DNA from: Acanthamoeba castellanii str. Neff
Taxonomy: Eukaryota > Discosea > Longamoebia > Acanthamoebidae
Length of the DNA stretch: 64,000 nt
Assembly (NCBI RefSeq): GCF_000313135.1
Contig: NW_004457442.1
Span: 960,657-1,024,656 of the forward strand
Direction of reading: 5' to 3'
Shown: piece by piece, positions 39,897 to 54,639 of the stretch
Layout of the letters: every line of letters starts with the position of its first letter
How positions within the stretch are numbered: the first letter of the stretch is position 1
The notes under the pieces: generated by a model
Told to the model about the DNA's origin: nothing
What the model saw: the letters and a program-made list of their open reading frames with translations, nothing else
Database searches by the model: none
Position numbers and translations under genes: made by a program

Positions 39897-42709
39897 CACA
39901 CGCACACACACGCACACACACCACATAATTGCAAGGGGGGGGGCGTACGATTGCAATTTTGACGGGGAGCTTGGTCATGACGGGCGAGATGGCCTTGCGG
40001 AAGAGAACGTGGCAGAGCCTCTCGTAGGGCGGTGGCGGCGGGAGCGCGAGATCGCTCGCGACCTCGATGACGTCGCCGATCACCGGCGCAGAGCGGGTGA
40101 AGTGCTCCCGCTCCCTCTTGAGAAACAGCACGTCCGTCCGATTCTCCTGCACAGCGTGAGAGCGGTCAACGACGGCGACGACAGAAACGGGCGAGTGGGT
40201 TGGCTGTACCACGACGCGCAGGGCATCCAGGACCAGAGCCGGGAGGAACAGGAGGTTGATGGTGATGTAGAGGACCAACAGCCCGAAGCCGCACGTGGCG
40301 CTCATCGAAATCAGCCCAGCTATGGGCTCGTACTCGAAGCAGTACTCCGAAAGAATGCCTGGCATATTATTGTTATTGTATGATTTACTATTGGGCGCGC
40401 ATCAGCGCCAAACGAAAGGGGCACGTACCGATGCCGAAGATGGGGATGCCGATCAGGTAGACTGCGGTGATGGAGGGCATGGCCTCGGCCAGCGTTTCGG
40501 TGACGAGGAGCCGGAACGTGGCCTGTTTGTCGATGGCCTGCACGCTGCCCTGGTTGACGTGGCCCTTTTGCAACTGCGGCTCCGGCTTCAACAGCTCCTT
40601 GTCGATCACTGCACCCGCCACGCCGTGGACACTTTAAGTAAGAGAGAGCTTTCCCTCTACGCGTGGCAGCAAGCACTCGAGTCAGCGAGTGAGTGACATG
40701 TACCCCGATCGTAGGTGTGGATGATGATGAAGAGGTGGTTGAGGCCGATGATGGCGACCAGGAAGATGGCATAGGTGTCGAACACGGTCTCGCTGAGGAA
40801 CAGCACCGAGGCGGCCCCTAGGGTGAAAAAGCGGTCAGCATGTAAAAAGACTCCCACGCGCAGGGGGGGAACTGAGGTGCAGGCGCAGAAGGTACCTTGG
40901 GTGGAGGTGATGACAAATGCGACGGTCAAGGCGGCGATGATGCCAAGGTAGACCCGGGAGTGGTGGACGAACTCCATCGACAGGAAGGCCAGACCCAGAA
41001 TGACCAACATGATGCAGACGCTAGCGCCCAAGTAGGGCCAGTCAGCGATCATGGACGAGTAGACCTCCTTGTTGTAGGACAGCTGAAATGCATCACCGCA
41101 GTCACCGCCACCATCACGAAAGAGTGTGAGCTGAGCGATCGCCACATCGCCTAAAAACTAAGTATCGCGTACGTTGATGTTGGGCGCGATCTCGGCGAAC
41201 GTGTATCGCTTCAGCGCGTCGAGGAGAGCGTCTTCAAAGCTTTGCAGGACCTGAATGAAGAGTGGCGGCAGTGAGCCAATCATTCAAAGAGAACATGTGT
41301 GCCTGAATGGATGAAAAGTGAGAGAGAGAGAGAGAGAGAGAGAACAAGGCTCACCTCGACCCAATCGGGGTTGGTCGCGTGTCGTTGGGGCGAGCTGTCA
41401 AAGAAGTAGTGGACCTGCAGCGCCGCGACAGCAACGATCTTGCCGTTCACTCTGGTAATTCCACCAAAGATGTCCTCTATTCGCGTCCACGGGTTGAGAA
41501 AGAGGGACGCGGGATCGTTGATCTGCAGCGCAGGCAAGCAAGGGGCGTGCGTGTGTGCGTGTGCGTCAGTTCATCGCTTCAACAGCAAGTCCTTCAAGGA
41601 TCGTGCTCGGGCGACGTGTGCTGCGTACCGCTGCGCCCACATTGTAGCTGGGCCGTTGAAACACCCCAGGACCGAGGCCCGCGGGCCAAAATGCTGCCAA
41701 GCGCGTTGTCGACATAGCACAGAGTGAGAGGTAGTACAGCGACTGACAGTTACAGTGGCGACCAAAGGTACCGAGTGGATTGAATTGGTAGCAGCCCGTC
41801 ACGCCCAGAAGCGTGACGTTGACGCACAAGTCGGTGAAGCCGTAGTTCTTACCTGCGCAACGCACAAGACTTTGAAGATTAGTAAAACATACATTGTCGG
41901 GGCAGAGCAGAATACGACGACAAAAAACGTGCCTTGGACAGTGACTGTCAGCTCGGTGGTGATGTAGGTGTGTAGGCGCCAGAGGCTGGTGAGCATCCCG
42001 TGCTCCATGAGGTTTGGATCGTAGCCCGGATTCGCTGTGAGCATGATGCGCGCGGCGTCCATCGAACCAAAGAGCCTGCCAACGCCACACACACAAACGT
42101 ACGGGTCAGCACCAGCGGCGACTGTCAGCGACACAAGAAGAAAGCAGATATAGAGTGCGCGTGCACGACGTACCGCTCGTATTTGTGCAGGTCAGCAAGT
42201 ATCGGGGCATTGCCCGGGATCCACAGTGATTCCTTCGACACGTACTGTTGATTCTTCTGCACGGGGGAATGGGTCGTGAGGATTCGATCGATGCACATGC
42301 AAGAGAGCACAACGCAAGAGCAGCAGCAGCGCGTGTGCAGTCGCAACCGGGCCATCGCGTACCATGGTTCCCAATGTGCCCACGCCCACCAGCACGAGTG
42401 CCAGCAGCATGCAGGCAAAGGCGCGCCAATTCCACCACCAGAACCACCCACCTCCGTTGGGTTCGCCGTGGCGGAACGTCACTCCATCAGCCAAGACGCG
42501 GCCTTGCGTGCGTTAAGATGAATGTGGTGTTAGCCAGCGCCGGCAGGCACGGAATCGGGAGAGTAAAATCTCTTCTCCTCGAGCGACACGATTGTGAAAG
42601 AAAACAAAAAATAAATCAGAAGATTGAGTGTACCTTGCCAGTAATGTATCTTTCGCAGGAAGAAATGGCTGTGTACGAAAATCTCGGTAATGTTGTGCCG
42701 CACATCCAT
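37034..42709 (-). CDS. RND-superfamily Patched/NPC1-like multipass membrane protein
   Basis: A large transporter-like protein with start ATG 42709 (MDVRHNITEIFVHSHFFLRK) and stop at 37034. A first membrane segment follows (AFACMLLALVLVGVGTLGTM), then a large extracytoplasmic loop (about 41200-42250) rich in Asn/Cys. A sterol-sensing-domain-like five-helix block spans about 40290-41080: GASVCIMLVILGLAFLSMEF, IFLVAIIGLNHLFIIIHTYD, ITAVYLIGIPIFGIG, GFGLLVLYITINLLFLPALV. A second helix (ISLIVLTVGLSIFVIGSTQF) and second loop follow. A C-terminal helix bundle includes MVSFDFHFQIAYFWM and IVLPIILSWVG. The C-terminal tail of about 320 residues (37034-37970) is Ser/Gly-rich. Duplicated six-helix topology and the SSD-like block define the RND family. 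Orthology to Patched, Dispatched or NPC1 cannot be decided. Roughly 15-20 exons; internal splice sites were not all resolved. Confidence 0.75.
39420..39483. repeat. TGTCGTGT-type minisatellite, RND-gene intron
   Basis: Tandem GTGTCGTGTT/GTGTCGTG units lie in an intron of the RND-family gene. Confidence 0.8.
39865..39922. repeat. (CA)n with CG interruptions, RND-gene intron
   Basis: A CA dinucleotide run with regular CACG interruptions lies in an intron between membrane-segment exons. Confidence 0.85.
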
Positions 42710-43292
42710 TGCTAGCCGCACGGGAGTGTTCGATTTTCTGAATGTTGAAACTCTTAGCAGGGCGGTATCGCCACGGGAGTATTCCACCTTCGCTTGATGC
42801 CTTATTCACTTGAATTGCCTGCGCCTCTTATGATCTCCCATGTACTACTCTACCATCAGCTCTGCCGGTTCTGTTTGGGTCGGAAAGAGAAATTCCCGCA
42901 TACCACGCATTTTTGTGCCTCTTTAATTTTATAAATGAATCAAAAAAATAAAAATGCGTGTGCCACAAACCTAACAAACAGCTGGAGCTTGCCTCCAGTT
43001 TGGCCAGGGTTGTTACAAGAGCTACAAACACCTTCCAGACCAGCTGCTTTCTGATAGTTATTCTGATAGTTATCCCTTGGAGATGGAAAAGCTGATAAGG
43101 GCAGCAGCAAGGTGGTAGTGCAAAGGCAAAACCATGACTCCACTGATGTAGTGGTCTTATTTCCAAAAAGGGAACATGTACACATGTTTACACATGTTTT
43201 GCATGGCCCACACGCTGGCCTTCTTGCACTTCAGGGAATTGGGGTGGGTTTTCCCTTGCCGAATTTTAATCTCCTCTCGAATTTCCGCCAAC
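42710..43292. promoter_or_regulatory. Divergent promoter region, RND gene / RhoGEF gene
   Basis: This 583-bp gap between divergent starts is AT-richer than its neighbours, notably 42905-42955. No clear TATA or coding exon was found. Confidence 0.4.
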
Positions 43293-46200
43293 ATGAATAT
43301 TGTTTTCACGGGCCATCAACCCCGCATTTCAGTCATCGATCGGCGGTCTCTGCCGGGCAAGGTTCGCCAAGAGCTTGCCTCCATGGAGAGGGGAGAGGAA
43401 AGAGTGCCGGCGAGAGCTCGTAGTGGCAGACCAAACCTCGATGATATGTTCGCCGGCGACCCCGCCTCCATCTCCAGCGATCGACTCGCCCCCCTGCTGC
43501 AGCCCGTCAAGCGCTGCCCTTTGCCCGTGGCTGTGGTACACTCCCCACCAGTGACAACCAAGAGCCATCTAGTGCTAACATTATTTCTGATTATTTGGAC
43601 ATTCGTTACCGCCAGGCTGGCACCGTGCACAGCGGGCAGCGGCAAGGCCACGACGAAACAGATGGCTCGGAGGCCGCGCCGCCCGAGGTGCCAGTCGTGG
43701 ACACAACGCCCGAAGAGGCCGCTCGGAAAAGCGATAGCGAAGACAAAGCGAAGAGCGCAGGCCTGGCCGCCGCCGAAGCGGTTTCGGTGATCGACAGCCT
43801 CGCGCCCATGCGCGCCGCCGGCGACATCCTCCAGAACAGGCGGGGGGCGCGGCTGGACTCGCTCGACGAAGAAGGAGAAGGAGAGCAGAGCACAACCGAA
43901 CATGACAGCGCCTCCTCTCGAGCCGGCGAAGAAGAAGGCGCGAGCGTGCCCAAGGAAGGAGTGGTCGTTGACGTGGCGGTGGAGTCGAAGGCTGACGAGG
44001 AGCCCAACAACAACGAGGAGGAGGAGGAAGTGCCGGTGGAGCAGTGGGCTCCCTCAGAGACAGGACCGCAGCCCGAGGGGGTACGGCAGCCGACAGTAGC
44101 CGCGGCGAGTAGAGCGGATGAGGCAAAGGCAGAGGCAGAGGAAGTGGAGGCAGATCCGCCACCGAGCGAGCTGCGGAAGAGCTCCGAGGGGAGAGAACGA
44201 AAGAAGAAAGGTACCGCCATGGCACCGTCGAGCCATTGAACATTGGCGGGAAGTGAGAGACACGCACACTCACCATCTCTTTTTACGCTTTCTCTCTTTC
44301 TCTCTCTTTCTCTCTCTTTCTCTCTCTTTCTCTCTCTTTCTCTCTTTCCCTCTTCTCCTACTACAGAAGAGAAAGCGAAGCAAATGCGGGTGCACATATC
44401 CAAGGAGATCTTGTCCAGCGAAATGAAATACGTGCACAACCTGGACTTCCTCATCAAGGTACACCCTCCGCTCTCCATGTTCGGTCTCGCTAGACCGTTC
44501 TGGCCACCCTCATCATGGCTAACGCGTGTGGGCACTTCATTGCTTACGTGGTCTCGTAGAACTTCAAGGAGTCGCTGACAAGCGAGAACGCGGCCTCGCC
44601 CGAGGAGGTACTCCTGCATGCACCGCGTGGCACATGTCGAGCTGAGCAAACCTAACCGTGGTCACTCGCCCTGGCACGCGCGCGTACAGGTGGACAGCAT
44701 CTTCTCCAACATCACTCTCATTTGGAACTTCAACAAGACGCTGCTGGCGGAGCTCGAGAATCAATTCGCGATCGCGGAGGAGTCGCCGAACCTCGGCAAA
44801 GTTTTCCTCGACATGGTACCTCTCTTTTCGTTACGCCCAACCGGTGCCCGATATCACAGCGCTGACCATACTGTATGCACGCCACTAGGCGCCGTTCATG
44901 AAGATGTACACACAATATGGTACGACGCACCACCTGGCTTGTCGCATGAGGGAAGATGTTGGTGCCAACGTACGCTAACGATGGTTCATAATAATAGTAA
45001 ACAACTACAACAGATCGCTTGCCACCATCGCCACTTGTAGGGCGCGCCGCCCGTTTCAGGCCTGGCTGCAGCAGGCCAACACCAAGTCCGGCAAAAGTGC
45101 GCCCCAAGCCCCCCCCCCGACCATCGACTCACGTGACTGACCCCCCGCCTCTTTGGATTTTGGCGCGTAGCCGGAGACCTGGCATCGTACCTCATTCAGC
45201 CCGTGCAGCGCCTTCCCAGGTGCGGCTGCGTGCGTGAGGTCATGGTGCGTGGCGGTGCAGTGATTCACAGAACACGATTTTGTGGTGAACGTGCAGATAC
45301 ATCCTGCTGCTACAGGATCTGATCCACAACACGCCCTGCACGCACACCGACTACAATACATTGCTCGCGGCTCTACAGAAGGCACGGTTTTTTCCATCAC
45401 CTCCTCTATCCATCTTGATAGACTGAGTTTCTGAGGTCTCATATACCACCGCTCACTGTGGACAGGTGCGAGAGGTGACCAAGGACATCAACGAGATGCG
45501 TCGGTATGCCGAGAACCTGGAGAAAGTGTTCAAGGTACGCAAAGGCCTTAGCGCACAAGCGCCATCGACCCCTGTGGGCTTACGCTTATTGATTATTATT
45601 ATTTTTATTTATTGATTTATTATTTATCATTGTTCACTGACGGTCTCGATGCCACAGGTGCAAACGAGGCTTACGGAAATGGCCGGGAGCGACGAGGTGC
45701 CCGAGGAGTTGGTGCAGCCATCCAGAATCTACGGTATGCACACCACACGCCCAACTAGCGAATCACCGCCACAACACTGTGCTGATCTTCATCAACCAAC
45801 TTCTGCTATCTATCACATCGGTGTCCGACAGTGCGCGAAGGCGAGCTGATACGATGCGACCGAGGCCGGCGGCGGAAACAGTGCGTGCCCGCCCCGCCCC
45901 GTACCCGAATTCATTGCTGGACTACTCACTCGGCACGCTCTCGTCATGCAGGTACCTCTATCTGTTCAACGACATCCTGCTTTGTGTCGATCTGGAGGCC
46001 ATCACGTTTTGGTACCCGTGGCGGATCGACGCCGTGGCCTCCCTCGTGGGCGCCAAGGTATCCGACTGCTCCGCAGGTTAGCTCACCACCTCCCCCCCTT
46101 TCGCTTTCGCTTTCGCTTTCTACCGCCCTTGGCCGTACCTATTCTCATACCGCGCCCACGCCTGGATACCTTAGATCCCGCGCTGCAGCCTTGCGCGTCG

Positions 46201-46517
46201 CCCTCCGTGCGTGAGGTCCACGCGTTCCAGGTCGTATTCCGAAGCGGCGAGGTGTTCACCTTCATCTGCCCCTCGCAGGAGGAGAAGGAGTCCTGGTTCA
46301 TCTCCGTGCAGGTACTCCCCCTACCCCTCCCACCAGGCCTGGTAGCGCTCAACTCAGTTTTCCCTCATGCACCCAACTGACGCACACGCACACGAACGAT
46401 GACGTATGGCTCCAGGAGCAAATCACGCACCTGGAGAAGACCCGTGCGACGAAGCAGGCGAGGCTGGAGCAACTGAGCAGCAGTAACAGCAGTGGTACAA
46501 CTCGTGGGTGTGGGTGT

Positions 46518-46563
<46 letters not shown>

Positions 46564-48080
46564 TGTATCTTGCGTGTGTGTGCGCTCACTTTTCGTCTGT
46601 GCAGTGTCTGTAGCACCCGGCAGCCCCCACGTGCTCAGAGAAGAGGACTTTGAGATGATCGGAGGTAGGAACAACATCAGCCAAATCGCCGGGCGTGCGT
46701 GGTTTCTTCTTCCCTCTGACTCGCTCGCTCTCGCTCTCGCTGCGTGTCGTTCGTGTCCGCAGGAAAAACGGCCCCGCGGCGCAGCACGCGGCTGACCCTA
46801 TTGAAGGAGGGCTATCTGACAAAGCAGGGCGGCTTCTTCCCCAGCTGGAAGCGGAGATGGTACGCGTGCGGAGGCGGGGGTGCCCACCATGGCATGAGCG
46901 ATGCGTGACCGTGTCTTCCGCCCCCCCCCCAACCAGGTTCATTCTCAGGAGGAACAGGCTGGCGTACTACGAAAGTCGTGAGAATTCACTCCCGCTCGGC
47001 TTCATTGATCTGCGACGGTACGGGCACGCGCGCATTTATTCTTTTTACTTTGTTCTTTTGTGATTTATTTAATATAAAAATTTAAAAATCATAACCATAT
47101 TTATTTGCGTGCAGGTTTCGAGTACACCGGATTGAAACGTACAGTCATGCGTTTGAACTGCGACCAGAGCTGGCGAGTGAGGTAAAAAAGCATCACCGCC
47201 TACACGGGCGCCCGTGGGCTAGTCAATGCAAAGCGAGCAGCGAGAAACTGACACCGAGTTGCTGTTGTCGCGCCATGTGTATGACAGAGGACCTACAGGA
47301 TGGCTGCCGACACGGCCCAGGACTGCGACGAATGGATGGCAGTCCTCAAGGTGCGTCTCTTTATTTTTTATCTTTTATTCTTATTACTATTATTATTTAT
47401 TCTTTTTTTGTTGGTCGGCGCGACCGTTTCGATCGACTGTTGTTGACCCGGCTCTCCCCCTCTTTCTGGTCAGATGGCGACGGCAATGGTGGCCCGATCC
47501 TCGTCGGGTACGCCCGCGAGGACCACCTCCGACGATACGCTGACCGCCTCCGGCCGATTCACCCCGTTGCGAGGTGCCCTCCCCTCCCCCTCCCCCCGTT
47601 GTGTGCCTGCCCGCCTCTTAGTGCTCACCCATTGGGGGGGGGTCTGGTGTGTCTGCAGTGCCGCTCTCGTTTCAGTTTTTCTCGCCGTTCCGGGACGACG
47701 AGAAGTCGCGGGCCGATTTCGCCGACGAGGACAGCAGCGACTACAGCGACATCGAGGCCGACGACGAGGAGAACGAAGGCGAAGCGGAGGTGGGCGTGGA
47801 TGGCGGAGGGAAGAAGAAGAAGAAGGTGTCGGAGCGACGGGAGAAGGCCAAGGAGAAGGCGGGAGAGGAGGAGGAGGAGGGCGAGGAGGGCGAGGAGGGC
47901 GAGTGGACGTGCCCGCGCTGCACGTTCGTCAACAGACCGTCGTTCCTGGTATGCGACGTATGCAATGAGATCAGGGACTTCCGCGAGCAGAGCAAGAGGT
48001 TCAGCCAGCGTGACGACGACGGCGAAGAAGAAGACGGAGCGGGCACGGCCAACGACATACGGGTCGCTGCGCCCACGCAA

Positions 48081-48149
<69 letters not shown>

Positions 48150-51100
48150 CCGAAGCAGAAGGGCTTCGACGGCCAAGGCGGCGACCAGTGGCTCATCCGA
48201 TTCGACGATGTACACAAGGAGCCGGAGAAGCTGCCGAAGACGAGTACCGAGAGCGGAGCCAGCGCGACTACGAACAATTTTGATTCGGCGCCTCAGCAGA
48301 CGGACCTTGGGGACCCCAAGGCGGACGCAGGCGCCGGTGGCGGCGGTTCGTCGTCGCCAGGCACCGGGCCTCGACGCAGCGGCAGCGGGCGGGGGCTGGA
48401 GGCCCGGAACCTGCTGTCGGTCGACACAAACGCGGACTTCAACCTCCGACGGCGGACCAGCATCGCCGACGACGACCAGGCCGAGCTCGCGCCCCCTCTG
48501 GAGGGCGACGTCAGCTCGCGGCAGCAGGCCGCGACTGCGACCGCGACCACCGTTGCTGCTGCGGCCACGGCGGCTGCAGGGCCAGCGCCGGCAGACAGCG
48601 CGGCCGTCGGCGGTGATGTGGGCCATCACCAGGAGAAGCCGGAGGACTTCAGCAATTTTGCGGAGCAGCTCTCGGGCAAGCGGATCAACCCGATGATGGC
48701 GCAGTCCCTACTGTTCGACAGGGGCCAGCAGCGGTCGCGTCGGGGGAAGAAGGCGCCCTCGGAGGGCCACACGGCTGACGGCGACGACAAGGCCAAGACG
48801 CTCGACTCGGCCCTGCTCATGCGCCTGCGCAGCGCCACGGCCTCGGGGGCGTTGGCGAGCTCCAAGTCGCACTCGCTGAAGGAGCCCTGGCGCGCCCGCC
48901 AATCTCCAGCCTCGTACGGCTACACGCACACGCACACGCACGCACACGCACGCACACGCACACGCACCAACGCACGACACACACGCACTGACTTGAGCCA
49001 ACAGAAGCGCCGAGCAGCCGAGATTGTGCGCCAAGCCGGCGGAGGCGCTGGTGCACGTGTGGTCCAATCAGAAAACGGTGTCGAGCGGCGAGGTGACGTT
49101 CTTCAACCCTGCGGTCGGCGGCGATTCCGGGTTCCTGGGGTTCGTGGCTCGGCCCTACTGGTTCGAGGCCCAACTGGGCCAAACGATCACGAGACACGAG
49201 CTGCGCGAGGCCGAGCAGGCCAGGGGCACCACCTGCCCGGTCTGGACCTACACCGATCTCGCCCCGATCTCACCTCCTCCGCCATCTGACACGGCCGCCA
49301 CGACCACACCACCACAACGCGACGTCGTCAACGCCTCTCCCTCTTCTTCTCCTTCGGCTTCGGCCTCGCCTTCCACGCCGTTACTCGTGCGACCGGCCAG
49401 CTATCGACTTTTGTGGAAAGACACCGGTACATGCACACCAGGCGCTGCTTCCCCAGTGATGTCTGTCTGTGGCCCCTCAACTCACCCACGTTGGTCATGC
49501 TACGGCACCAGGCCTGAATTCCCGAGCGCGGTGCTCGATCTGGCGGCCACTGCCACCGTCCGATGACTACGTGGCCGTTGGGTTCCTCGTCGCCGACGCC
49601 TACAAGCCTCCCGACCCAGAGCGCACCAATCTCAGGTACACACACGAACATACTTTTCTTATATTTATGTAACATGACTATCTCGTAGATATTTTTCTAT
49701 CCATACGGATATTAACATATCAGCACAATGAAGGTGTGTCCATAGGAGTCTGCTTCAAGAGGCGCGCGTCAACCCGCAGCCGGTGTGGACCAACCGGGAC
49801 TCGAGCAGCCACTACAAGCTCAGCATCTGGCAGGTGGCCGCCCTCGACGCGAGCTCTGGCGGCGATGGCGCGCCAGACCGTGATTATGGGGAAGATCGAT
49901 TCTTCGTGGCCGTGTCGGGGCACGATCCGCCCACGACGCCCGTCTACGTCATTCGGCCCGGCGTCGTCCTTCCCTGGCGGCCAACACCTTCAACCGCGGA
50001 CGACGAACGTGACGGGAGCGGCCGCGTCGAGGACTCACCACCAAAACAAAACGACTAAGAAATAAACGCGAAACAATGTGAGAAAAAAAGGGAGAAAAAC
50101 AAGAAATGTCGTAAAATCGGTAAAAATTGAGAGATCGATCGAGACGAGATGGAGGTGAAGAGGAGCGGAGGAAGGACCAACAATCAGTTGCGCGCCGTGA
50201 CATCGGAGCTGGGACTTCTTAACAAGCCCGATGGATCCGCCAAATACACAGCCGGTAGTCGAATCGCCTCAAATTTACTAAATCTCAAAATTGAATTGCT
50301 AATCAACCATTAATCCACCACTTCATCGAGGCAGGCAAGAGCGCTGTGGTGGTTGCCGTTTACGGACCGATTGAAGTGAAGCACAGGGACGAGATCCTGG
50401 ACCGTGCCACCATCAAGGTCCACTGGAGCCCCTCCAGCGGCACCGGCGGTACCTTTTCGCTCTCTTCCACCACCCCTGACAGTCAGCCCCTACACGTCCA
50501 TGAGACGCGAGGCTCATGATGGGGTTTGTTGCGTCTGTGGATCTTTGTGCAGGTCCTGAAGAAAGGGAGAAGGAGATGATCGTGGCCAACGTGGTGCAAA
50601 ACGCCATCATCGCCACCCTCCACCCTCGCACCCTCATAGAGATCGTCGTCCAAGTGCTGCACAACGATGGATGCGTATATGCGCTTCTATTGCCCCCCCC
50701 CTCTATTGTACACACTTTCCTACAGTCCTGCTTCTCACACACATGTCTGCTCCACACCATGTGCGCGTTCTTCTTCCAGATGCTCGCTGCGGCCATCAAC
50801 GCTACGTGCTTGGCGCTTGTTGACGCTGGCATTCCACTCAAGTACCGACCTGCTCACCCCACTCTCGACTTTGCCTTGGAGCTCCTGTGCTTAACTCAGT
50901 TCACCCGCCCGCCCGCCCGCCCGCAATGCAGGTCGTGGATCGCTTCAGTGACCTGCGCTATCGCCCAGAACGGCGTGTTTGTGCTCGACCCCGACCTGGC
51001 CGAGGAATCGGTAGAGCTCTCTCTCCTCCAACACTCGCCTCACTTGCCATCTCTCAGGTGTCGCTCTCTCACATCATCGGTGCGTCATCTTGTTTTGTTT

Positions 51101-54100
51101 TGTTTTGTTTTGTTGTGTGCGGAGCCAGGCGGCGCGAGCGGTCCTGTTGTTTGCGTTCAACAACCAGAACGACGGGGTGGTGGCGAGTCACAGCGTCGGG
51201 GTGCTGCGAAAGAGCGAGGGCGAGGGCGAGGAGTTTTACCTCACGTGTCTCGCCGCCGCCCGTCAGTCCGCCTTCACCCTCTTCTCCTACTACGCCGAAG
51301 CCAACAAGGCCCTCTACCAACACCTCCTCTGACCTCTCTTTTGCATAAAAGAATACAAAAATACAAAAACAGAATAACAAAATATTCAACTGAAGGCTGA
51401 TTGGTGCGGAGTTCAGAGCGGATAAATGCGACAAATGATGAAAAGGCCTCAGAAGTTGCCGGCGATAGAGTACAACGAGAGTGTTGGTGGTGCACGACCG
51501 CGAAGTGCGGTGCGATACAGGAGAGAAGGTGCGAGAAGGTGAGATGAAGATGGACGGAAAGAGGGACGTGGAGGACGGCGGGGCCAAACCAGCAGCAAAG
51601 TCCCTGGAGGACGAGCTGGGCCTCGACAGCCTCACGGAACGGGTGGGCACGCAACAACGGCTGCTCGGCCGCCTGCGGCAACTCTTTGCAGAGGGGCAGT
51701 ACCGCGACATGGACCTCGAACCACCACCCGAAGACGCCTGGTACCTGTTAATATTTTAATATTTAGTTCTTTGTGTTATTTAAGGTGACATTTATTTACT
51801 TTGCGGGTTACAACACATTTATTTATACATTTATTTATGTATTTTATTTCTTTGTGCACCAGGTACAACACGTGGCTGTATCGCGAGTTCGTGTGGAAGC
51901 GACCACGGTGGCTGGCGGTGCTGCTGCCCATCGTGGTGGTCTGGGTGTCGTGGACCACCGCCATGACCGCCCTCGACGAGTTCCACCTGTTCGAAGACAA
52001 GTACTTCATGACCATCACCATGCTCTTCGGTGCGTGGCCACCTTCAACTGTTCTCGTCGTTGCTCCCTCTCACCATTGACCCATCCACTAAACAGCGAGC
52101 ATGGTGGCCGGCGCGACGTCGGAGGGCGCGTCGGCGGTGGCCTTCCCCGTGATGACCCTCTTCTTCAAAATCAAACCCTCCGTGGCGCGAGGTGCGCAAC
52201 CAGCTCATGACTCATTCACACACACACACCACACACCACACACACACACGTCACACACACACATACACACACGTCACACTCATTCACACACACACATACA
52301 CACACACATCTTTGGGCTCTTGGTCTAACCTGTTCGTTCCGGTTTGTCTAGACATGTCGCTGATGACGCAGAGCGTGGGCATGAACTGCGCGGCGTTCAC
52401 AATTTTGTATCAAAAGATCCGGATCGAGCCCAACGCGCTCCTCTTCTCGTCGTGCGGCGGCGCGTTTGGCGTGGTCGTCGGCCTCCAGTGGGTTGCGCCC
52501 AACCTGCCTCCCTCCGAGTCCAAACTCATCTTTGTCAGGTGCGCTCCCGTGCGTGCCGTGTGCGCTGGGTGTCGCATTGCCTCACTCACTCACTCACTCA
52601 CTCACTCACTCACTCACTCACTCACTCACTCACTCACTCACTCACTCACTCACTCACTCACTCATCACACTACGCACACCAAACACACGCCCCATACTCC
52701 TTCTGATAGTATCTGGCTGGGCTTTGCGGCGGCGCTGTTCTGCCTCAACCTTATCAAGGACAGGGAGGTCCACTTGGTCATCCAGAACTTCAAGTACGCA
52801 TCTATTCTGGTAGAAGAGCGAGAGTTGTTGAAGAGTCAACTCACGGGGTAACTGGCGCCTTTGCAGTAACTGGCGCGCGGGTGTGCTGATGTTCTTCGGC
52901 TTCATCGGTGGCGTGCTGACTGCCATATTCGGAAGGTGCATACACAACATCCACATTTCATGAAGTGCACTTGAATGATGCGAGTGAATGTGTGACTCAC
53001 GTCGTCGTCGTCGTTGATGCGATCGCCAGTGGTCTGGACATCTGCACGTTCAGCGTGTTGACCCTTCTGTTCCGAGTCTCGGAAAAGACCGCAACGCCCA
53101 CCACTGTGGTGCTGCAGGCGTGGAACTGCACCGTCGGCATGCTCGCCAAATTCATTCTCATGGACGGTACGCACGACACACCGCACGCACCACCGCACAC
53201 GTGTGCGCACACACGCAGGCATCACCGCACACGGGTGCATTGACACCACAGCATTCGGGCTGCAGGCATGGAGCAGGAGGCTGTGGACTACTTTTGGGTG
53301 AGCGCATCGATTGTGTCGATTGGCGCGCCCATCGGGTCCTTCCTCAGTTCGTTCGTTCACCGCATCATCCTCGGCATCTTCCTCTACGTGGCCGACGTCG
53401 TCCAATTCGTGGCCGCCCTCATCATCATCCCCCTCAACAAACCGTACACTCTTCCCCCACCACAACACAACACGACACACGACGACACACACCACCGCAC
53501 ACGCACGGCTAATGTGCACTGTTTTGATTGGCAACAGATTGGTGATCCTGGTGCTGGGCATCTTGACGCTGTCGTTCGGCGTGTTCTTCGGGATGACCAA
53601 GATGGGCGACGTGCTCATGCGCTACGAGAAGAAGCACTACGGCCGCGACCAGGCGTCCAACATGGACGACTCCGGAGAGTACCAGAGCGAGGAGGAGAAG
53701 ACCAAGATCCTCAAGGTGCAGCCTCTCTACAGCCAGTCAGGCTGACATGTGTGCCAGCCCTTCCACTTTGTAGAATTATTTATACGGTCATCATCATCAA
53801 CACCTGCACTACTCTTTTTTCGTTCACTGAGGGCGTATCTGGCCCTCATCCCTCCAACGTTGCGCTGAGCTATCGTCGCCTCCTGTTGATGATGATGATG
53901 GGGTGAGTGATCCTGGCCGAGGCTGTCTCGCATGACCAACGCTGACGTCACCTCCAGTTGGGGCAATAAACGTTCTTGCCCAAGCTTGTTGTCCTCAGTT
54001 TCATTGCTGTGTCCACACTCTGCCCAAGGTACCGCGTTCATCATCTTGCACCTGCATCAGCGGCCGCGTCTCGGAGCGCAATCGATATAGCCAATCTAAT

Positions 54101-54585
54101 CATTAAAAATTCAATTTGGAATGGCAAATCGTTGGATAAAGGCAAGACATGGAAGCGAAGAAGAAGGGAAAGCAGCAGGCAGCAGCCAAAGCCGGCCCAC
54201 CCAAGGCATTGAAGATGAAGAAGGCCTCCTCATCTTCTGAGCCCGTGCGATGGACCTGGCGCAACAACCCCCTCCTCAACGTCGTGCTGCTCCTCGCCGT
54301 GCCCCTCCCCTCCATCGCCTTCATGTGGTTCCTCTCCCACTCGTGCAGCGACCCGTCCGCCCTCGCCGCCCTGCCCGCGTCGTGGCGCGTGAGCCTGCCC
54401 GAGTCGGTCGCGTCGCTGCTGGGCCTCGGTGCCGCCGGCGCGGCCGAGGTGGGTCCCGAGCAGGTGTGCAGCTGGGCCATGGAGCACCCGCTGGCCCTCC
54501 TCAACGTCCTCTTCTTCCTCAACGTCGACGTCCTCTTCTGGCTCATCAGCCTCTTCCAGGGCTCCACCTGGGTTCGTTCACTTTA

Positions 54586-54639
<54 letters not shown>
